Below, piece after piece: positions 5,731 to 9,488 of a stretch of 9,488 bases of DNA. The notes below the pieces were generated by a model that saw only the letters and a program-made list of their open reading frames with translations, made no database searches and had not been told where the DNA came from. Position 1 is the stretch's first letter; every line of letters starts with the position of its first letter. The DNA lies in assembly GCA_903874585.1 (NCBI GenBank), contig CAIQSY010000147.1:1-9488 (forward strand). Reading direction: 5' to 3'. Source of the DNA: an uncultured Chlorobiaceae bacterium. GTDB lineage: Bacteria; Bacteroidota; Chlorobiia; Chlorobiales; Chlorobiaceae. The position numbers and the translations under genes were made by a program.

Positions 5731-6309
5731 ATGTGGAAATCACTCCTTATACAGCGAACATTGCCTCTGTCGCTCTCGTATTTGCTGCTTATCATTGCTG
5801 CAATAGCACTCGATTATCTGCTGCACAGCATCAACCTTGTATGGATAGGTCGATATTTTGGTATAATCGGCACACTTTTTCTGGCGCTCTCTTTTGGCTA
5901 TTCCGCCCGCAAAAAGAAACTCATTAAAAACGGAGCGCTCAAGTTTTTTCTTAAATTTCATTGTTATTCTGGATGGGTAGGGACACTGATGATTCTTGTC
6001 CATTCAGGAATCCATTTCAACGCTATTCTGCCCTGGGCGGCAACGGCGCTGATGATGATTGTAACGGCAAGCGGTCATGTCGGGCAATATTTGATAAAAA
6101 AGCTCAAGGAGGAGATGAAGCTGAAAATGAAGCAACTTGGTATTACTGCCTCCGTCGATGATGAGCTGGAACAGCGACACTATTGGGACAGCGTGACCAT
6201 TAAAGCTCTTGATCAATGGCGTGGAATGCACATGCCACTGGTCTCTTTTCTTATTGCTTTAACGACCATCCATATTTTTGTCATATTTTTCTTCTGGAAC
6301 TGGAGATAA
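5731..6309 (+). CDS. b-type membrane cytochrome, probably dihaem
   Basis: The 192-residue protein has about five predicted transmembrane segments: 10-32, 36-56, 75-95, 99-121 and 165-188. Histidines are placed as in dihaem cytochromes b: H77 and H91 are 14 apart on one helix and H167 and H181 are 14 apart on another, with H95 and H116 nearby. It belongs to the broad group of cytochrome b561/ferric-reductase-like haem proteins; I cannot place it in a named subfamily. It is followed 4 bases later by a 14-haem c-type cytochrome, so the pair probably moves electrons across or out of the membrane, between the quinone pool and the periplasm. An in-frame TGA at 5725-5727 makes the ATG at 5731 the first possible start, yet no Shine-Dalgarno sequence precedes it, only the 12-bp tandem repeats. 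Haem ligands are inferred from spacing alone. Confidence 0.72.
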   Translation: MWKSLLIQRTLPLSLSYLLLIIAAIALDYLLHSINLVWIGRYFGIIGTLFLALSFGYSARKKKLIKNGALKFFLKFHCYSGWVGTLMILVHSGIHFNAILPWAATALMMIVTASGHVGQYLIKKLKEEMKLKMKQLGITASVDDELEQRHYWDSVTIKALDQWRGMHMPLVSFLIALTTIHIFVIFFFWNWR

Positions 6310-6313
6310 AAAG

Positions 6314-7447
6314 GTGAAACCTCTACTCGTTTTTATTGCGTCAGTGCTTATCCTTGCTGCACTTGCCATCGCATTCCCTCATGTCATGCTCAATCCCGGT
6401 CAGCTTACAAACGGGCATAAAACACTCGACCACAATTGCCTCGCTTGCCATACGCCGTTTCGTAGTGTCTCATCAGTGCAATGTATCAGTTGCCATAAAC
6501 AGAGCGACATCAGCGTTAAAACTGTCGCCGGTGCTCTCCTGCCAAAAAAGAGCAGCAAAGCTCTTTTTCATAAGGGTCTTGCCGATAATTCCTGCATTGA
6601 GTGCCACACCGACCACCAAGGTAGAGTTGCCACAAAAGCACTCAAAACGTTTAAGCACGAATCGCTTTCGCGCTCACTCAGCAACAATTGCATCACCTGC
6701 CACACCAATCAGACACCGAAAGATGCACTTCATAAATTCGCAAAAGGTAATTGCACTGAGTGCCACACAACAAAACAGTGGAAACCAGCTACTTTCGATC
6801 ATAAAAAAATTACAGCTTCCGCAGCAAAAGAGTGCATCACGTGCCACAAGGCCGACCAGCCGAATGATAAACTCCATCTGAACGTCTCGACAAACTGTGT
6901 CGATTGCCACCGCACTACCAAATGGAAACCGGCGACCTTCGACCACAAAAATCTTGCTGCAACTGGTGGTAAAGCCTGCATCACGTGCCACAAGGCTGAC
7001 AGACCAAGCGATAAACTCCATCTGAACGTTTCGACAAACTGTGTCGATTGCCACCGTACTACCAAATGGAAACCGGCTACTTTCGACCACAAAAATCTCG
7101 CTGCAACTGGTGGTAAAGCCTGCATCACGTGCCACAAAGCCGACCAGCCGAATGACACGCTGCACCGTCAGTCACAAGCTGGCTGCGGAACGTGCCACAG
7201 CTCGGCAAAGTGGAAACCGGCCACCTTCGACCACAACCGATATTTCAGGCTCGACAGTGACCACAGAACAAGCTGCAAAACTTGCCACACCGATCCCGGG
7301 AATTACAAACAGTACACCTGTTACAGTTGCCACGAGCACTCTTTATCGAATATTGCAGCCGAGCATCGTAAGGAGGGAATCGTCAATTATCAGAATTGCA
7401 TGAAGTGCCATCGCAACGGAAAAGCGGAAGAACGAGGTGATGATTAA
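6314..7447 (+). CDS. 14-haem c-type cytochrome (cytochrome c3/c7-like repeats)
   Basis: Starting at GTG 6314 the product is 377 residues. An N-terminal hydrophobic segment (about 3-24, LLVFIASVLILAALAIAF) acts as a signal peptide or membrane anchor. The rest carries 14 CxxCH haem-binding motifs: CLACH, CISCH, CIECH, CITCH, CTECH, CITCH, CVDCH, CITCH, CVDCH, CITCH, CGTCH, CKTCH, CYSCH and CMKCH. Four copies of WKPATFDH supply extra histidines suitable as distal haem ligands. The C-terminal YTCYSCHEHS...AEHRKEG...NCMKCHRNG resembles cytochrome c7-type ends. A 48-residue, two-haem unit is duplicated nearly exactly. A longer version could start at ATG 6278, but it would overlap the b-cytochrome gene by 32 bases; GGAG at 6302-6305 and the KPLLVF signal start favour GTG 6314. 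With its neighbour it forms a plausible quinone-to-periplasm electron conduit. Direction and partners are unknown. Confidence 0.88.
   Translation: MKPLLVFIASVLILAALAIAFPHVMLNPGQLTNGHKTLDHNCLACHTPFRSVSSVQCISCHKQSDISVKTVAGALLPKKSSKALFHKGLADNSCIECHTDHQGRVATKALKTFKHESLSRSLSNNCITCHTNQTPKDALHKFAKGNCTECHTTKQWKPATFDHKKITASAAKECITCHKADQPNDKLHLNVSTNCVDCHRTTKWKPATFDHKNLAATGGKACITCHKADRPSDKLHLNVSTNCVDCHRTTKWKPATFDHKNLAATGGKACITCHKADQPNDTLHRQSQAGCGTCHSSAKWKPATFDHNRYFRLDSDHRTSCKTCHTDPGNYKQYTCYSCHEHSLSNIAAEHRKEGIVNYQNCMKCHRNGKAEERGDD
6833..7120 (+). repeat. 144-bp tandem duplication inside the multihaem cytochrome
   Basis: Two adjacent 144-bp units (6833-6976 and 6977-7120) differ at roughly a dozen positions by eye, and a third copy begins at 7121 (TGCATCACGTGCCACAA) before diverging. 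Each unit codes for 48 residues with two haem motifs (CITCH and CVDCH) and one WKPATFDH. Most differences are synonymous; the only residue changes I see are QPND to RPSD. Confidence 0.85.
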
Positions 7448-7453
7448 AAAATG

Positions 7454-7493
7454 AAACGGGTGAACTATATTGTGTTCGATAGTTCACCCGTTT
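7454..7493. terminator. 15-bp perfect hairpin after the cytochrome operon
   Basis: Arms AAACGGGTGAACTAT (7454-7468) and ATAGTTCACCCGTTT (7479-7493) pair perfectly around a 10-base loop, starting 6 bases after the cytochrome stop. The U-tail is short in the plus direction (GTTTATG) and better on the minus strand (the TTTTTT complementary to 7446-7451), so it may terminate both ways or act as an mRNA-stabilising stem. Confidence 0.7.
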
Positions 7494-7532
7494 ATGATTA
7501 CTCCTCGTCACGGTAATAACCCTTAACCTGTT

Positions 7533-7793
7533 ATGGAAAAAGAACAAACAGCACAAAAGCATCAGGCACCGTTCACGCTCCCTGACCTTCCACCAGTTGC
7601 AACAATACTTTTGCCAGTTGTGGGCATTCCACTCGCACTCCATGCTTTATCAGGTGCAGCAGTGGCACTGTTCACCTTTGCCTTCGGGAGCCAAGCGCTT
7701 GGAATAACCAAAGAGAAAATACTTGACTCCGCTGAGGAGGGACTGAATAAACGGCTGAACAAGCGCCCAGCCGTGTCGGAAACAACGCTATAA
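7533..7793 (+). CDS. Small hydrophobic protein of unknown function
   Basis: The 86-residue product has a polar N-terminus (1-13), a long hydrophobic, Pro/Ala-rich stretch (14-57: FTLPDLPPVATILLPVV then GIPLALHALSGAAVALF) and a charged amphipathic C-terminus (59-86, KEKILDSAEEGLNKRLNKR). I do not recognise the family. It could be a small membrane or hydrophobic-surface protein. In a green sulfur bacterium a chlorosome-envelope-like role is one possibility, but no recognised motif supports it. There is no clear Shine-Dalgarno sequence before the ATG. Amino-acid composition and the position between a hairpin and a palindrome make it plausible as a real gene, transcribed separately from the cytochrome operon. 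Confidence 0.55.
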   Translation: MEKEQTAQKHQAPFTLPDLPPVATILLPVVGIPLALHALSGAAVALFTFAFGSQALGITKEKILDSAEEGLNKRLNKRPAVSETTL

Positions 7794-7821
7794 GACAACC
7801 TGAAACGCTGCCGCATGCGCC

Positions 7822-7849
7822 GTAGAGACAAGGCATGCCTTGTCTCTAC
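7822..7849. repeat. 28-bp perfect palindrome, GTAGAGAC family
   Basis: GTAGAGACAAGGCA is followed immediately by its exact reverse complement. It lies between two convergent genes, 28 bases after the small hydrophobic protein and 28 bases before the surface-protein stop. Palindromes starting GTAGAGAC and ending GTCTCTAC recur as interspersed repeats in several bacterial genomes. Here it may also act as a bidirectional terminator, although no T-run follows. Confidence 0.75.
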
Positions 7850-7877
7850 ATCATCCAAAAATTCAAAATCCATCATC

Positions 7878-9488
7878 TTAAAATGCCAGCCATGCAAGCA
7901 AGCCGAGGGCGGCGATGCCTCCAAGTATTTCGCCTGTTCCGATGTCGGATGAGTGGTTGCCGGCGTAAGGGTCGGCGGTTTTAAAGTCGTACGTTGTGGT
8001 TCCTGAATAGGTATTACCTGCAAGATCGACTACTGCGCCGTTATCAATGGTTACGGCGTATGTTGTATTTGGGGCGAGATCGGCATCGGGATTGATGACC
8101 AACTTATCGCCCGCAATTGAGATGGTGGCTGCTACGGTTGCGCCTGTTGCTGAACCGGTATGCAGCGTCACTGAACCGGCAGTTACGGAGGCAAGCTCTT
8201 CACTGAAACTGAACTCAATGTCAGCACCTACAGGAACCGATGTTGCGTTGTCAGCCGGAGTAAACATTTCGACGGCCGGAGCAAACGTATCTTTTGAGGA
8301 GGTGAACAAAACACCCTTATCGACATACCCTTTTGCCAGCAAACCATCAGCAACAGCTACTGATTCAACCATAATTTGCGTATCGCCAGCACTATTGAGG
8401 TAAAGATGGACGTCAAGTGCACGAGATGGAGCGCCTGCGGGGAGCACGTAGCCTAAAGTGTCGGGCTGCTGCTCGTAGCAGGAGTATGGCACTTGATCGG
8501 CATTAACACCATAGAAGTAGTCACCGGTGATTGGGTTGTACCATGTGTACAGAGGAATTGCTCCGGCAGTTGTATTGGTTACACCGTAAAAGTCAACCGC
8601 TCCCGGTGTTGGATAGGTTGTGTAAATCGGTGTCACGGCATCAGCCGTCACCTTCACCATAACACCAGGATCATAAATCTTGCCGACAGCAGGATCGTTA
8701 TCACCAAAAGCGTTATCGGTGATAATCAATTCAATGGCAACAATTTTATCCCCTTCAAGAATAAAGCGGGCGCCATCATTATCGCTTTCGGGATTATGCC
8801 GCGTAAAGTCGTACCAGCCTGATTTGGTAATAACATGGCCATCGAGGTCAACAAGATTCGGCATGGCATCAATCGCAGCTTGCGACACGTACTTGATGTA
8901 AGCGTTGGCATCAGCAGTAGTGAGGCCGGATGCACGCACATCAATCACGACCTTCACCTGGGTTCCATTGAGAGGGTTCCCGTCAATATCGACTAAGGTA
9001 TCAACCGAACCGTCATTGTTGGTTTTGCCTTCAATGCCAAAGCGGATTGGATCCCACGGCGTGGTAACAGTGCTGTTATCAACCAGCGTGACGGTATTGG
9101 TAACTGAACCGTCGCTGTTGGATGTACTCTCAACTTTGGTTGTAGCGTCAATATCTTCATAATTCTTAACCTCAATATTGAACAACTGAGCTACAGTAGA
9201 AATTTCACTATCGGTAGCTGTTACTGTATCTACTACGCCAATGGAGATAATGGCTTTGCTGTCGGTCAGCGTGCCATTGTTGCCGTCTGTAAAATCTTCA
9301 GTACTGCGCCATGCGAGGGTTGCAAGGGCGTTTTGCAACGCATCCTGTTCACCGTCACCATTTAAGTCGCCAAGGTCAGCGCTGCCGATGCCCTGCGATG
9401 CTGCAAGTGTTGCCAGCGCCTCTTCAGTGGTTGGCGTAATGCCATCGAGGTCAAAGTCGTCATCAAGATTGTCCGTAGAGGTTGTTAC
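7878..9488 (-). CDS. Secreted repeat protein with EF-hand-like loops and Big_5/SbsA Ig-like domain (5' partial)
   Basis: The frame is open to the window edge, so the last 536 residues are seen and the N-terminus is missing. At the visible start are Asp-rich loops: DDDFDLDGI (about 9-17) and DLGDLNGDGEQDAL (about 37-50), each near an 'EALATLA/NALATLA' helix, resembling EF-hand, dockerin or TSP3 calcium loops. A long Thr/Ser/Asp-rich region follows. Around 289-401 is a segment with PLYTWYNPITGDYFYGVN that resembles DUF5648-type repeats. At 402-507 is a Big_5/SbsA Ig-like domain (FTPADNATSVPVGADIEFSF then FSEEL; GDKLVINPDADLAPNTTYAV; DLAGN). It ends in a short hydrophobic C-terminus (GEILGGIAALGLLAWLAF). 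This is typical of large exported, calcium-binding adhesin or surface-layer-like proteins. Composition is Cys-poor (one Cys), as usual for exported proteins. Exact function and export route are unknown. Confidence 0.75.
   Translation of the reverse strand, partial: VTTSTDNLDDDFDLDGITPTTEEALATLAASQGIGSADLGDLNGDGEQDALQNALATLAWRSTEDFTDGNNGTLTDSKAIISIGVVDTVTATDSEISTVAQLFNIEVKNYEDIDATTKVESTSNSDGSVTNTVTLVDNSTVTTPWDPIRFGIEGKTNNDGSVDTLVDIDGNPLNGTQVKVVIDVRASGLTTADANAYIKYVSQAAIDAMPNLVDLDGHVITKSGWYDFTRHNPESDNDGARFILEGDKIVAIELIITDNAFGDNDPAVGKIYDPGVMVKVTADAVTPIYTTYPTPGAVDFYGVTNTTAGAIPLYTWYNPITGDYFYGVNADQVPYSCYEQQPDTLGYVLPAGAPSRALDVHLYLNSAGDTQIMVESVAVADGLLAKGYVDKGVLFTSSKDTFAPAVEMFTPADNATSVPVGADIEFSFSEELASVTAGSVTLHTGSATGATVAATISIAGDKLVINPDADLAPNTTYAVTIDNGAVVDLAGNTYSGTTTYDFKTADPYAGNHSSDIGTGEILGGIAALGLLAWLAF

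Noticed and set aside
5568..5795. Minus-strand open frame across the hexamer array
   Set aside because: It runs through the repeat array into the b-cytochrome coding region and has no recognisable motif; the array has better support as a control region.
6278..6313. Upstream ATG start for the multihaem cytochrome
   Set aside because: It would overlap the b-cytochrome gene by 32 bases and add a polar 12-residue leader before the signal segment. GTG 6314 with GGAG upstream fits better, though this is not proven.
6833..7140. Possible CRISPR-like or satellite array from the repeated units
   Set aside because: The units are 144 bp, adjacent without spacers and stay in frame as a two-haem protein module.
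6674..7165. Long minus-strand open frames (163 and 119 residues) with internal repeats opposite the multihaem cytochrome
   Set aside because: Their repeats only mirror the 144-bp coding duplication on the plus strand, which has 14 CxxCH motifs. They show no recognisable domain and no ribosome binding site.
7878..7935. PEP-CTERM or LPXTG sorting signal at the surface-protein C-terminus
   Set aside because: The terminal region lacks a PEP or LPXTG motif and has no basic residues after the hydrophobic segment.

Overview
The window most likely comes from a green sulfur bacterium (Chlorobiaceae). The clues are a sulfide:quinone oxidoreductase, a multihaem/b-type cytochrome pair, and a 28-bp GTAGAGAC-type palindrome of a kind I associate with intergenic spacers of Chlorobium-like and some other genomes. 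This is inference: there is no rRNA or other phylogenetic marker here.

Layout. (1) 1-1538, plus strand, visibly GC-richer than the rest: the 3' end of a Wadjet-type SMC ATPase gene (JetC-like), translationally overlapped (ATGA) by a complete jetD-like gene. This is the tail of a Wadjet anti-plasmid defence operon whose jetA/jetB and most of jetC lie before the window. (2) 1539-2152: a scrap zone with the 3' end of a CcbP-type calcium-binding protein gene, a toxin-less 'addiction module' antitoxin and the N-terminal stub of a DUF4160-like gene, all on the minus strand and abutting one another. (3) 2153-3379, minus: an SQR-family flavoprotein behind a strong ribosome binding site, with two AT-rich palindromes upstream. 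(4) 3679-5430, minus: a compact metal-handling operon of a zinc-ribbon protein with a His-rich loop, a CDF cation efflux pump with a Cys-rich tail, and a small TPR lipoprotein. (5) 5431-5730: the divergent control region, with an array of CTTAAG-like hexamers at 11-bp steps. (6) 5731-7447, plus: a five-helix, probably dihaem b-type membrane cytochrome followed 4 bp later by a 14-haem c-type cytochrome with an internal 144-bp duplication. (7) 7448-7877: a strong hairpin, a small hydrophobic protein and the 28-bp palindrome. (8) 7878-9488, minus: the C-terminal 536 residues of a secreted protein with EF-hand-like loops and a Big_5/SbsA-type Ig-like domain, incomplete at the window edge.

How the parts may work together. 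The b cytochrome plus 14-haem c cytochrome look like an inner-membrane module moving electrons between the quinone pool and periplasmic or extracellular partners. SQR also feeds the quinone pool. The divergent CDF/zinc-ribbon operon handles divalent metals. The shared control region carries hexamers matching the published direct-repeat boxes of PmrA/BasR and BqsR, OmpR-family regulators that respond to iron in gammaproteobacteria. A metal- (perhaps iron-) responsive electron-transfer and efflux locus is therefore a testable hypothesis, and it is the most interesting feature of this window.
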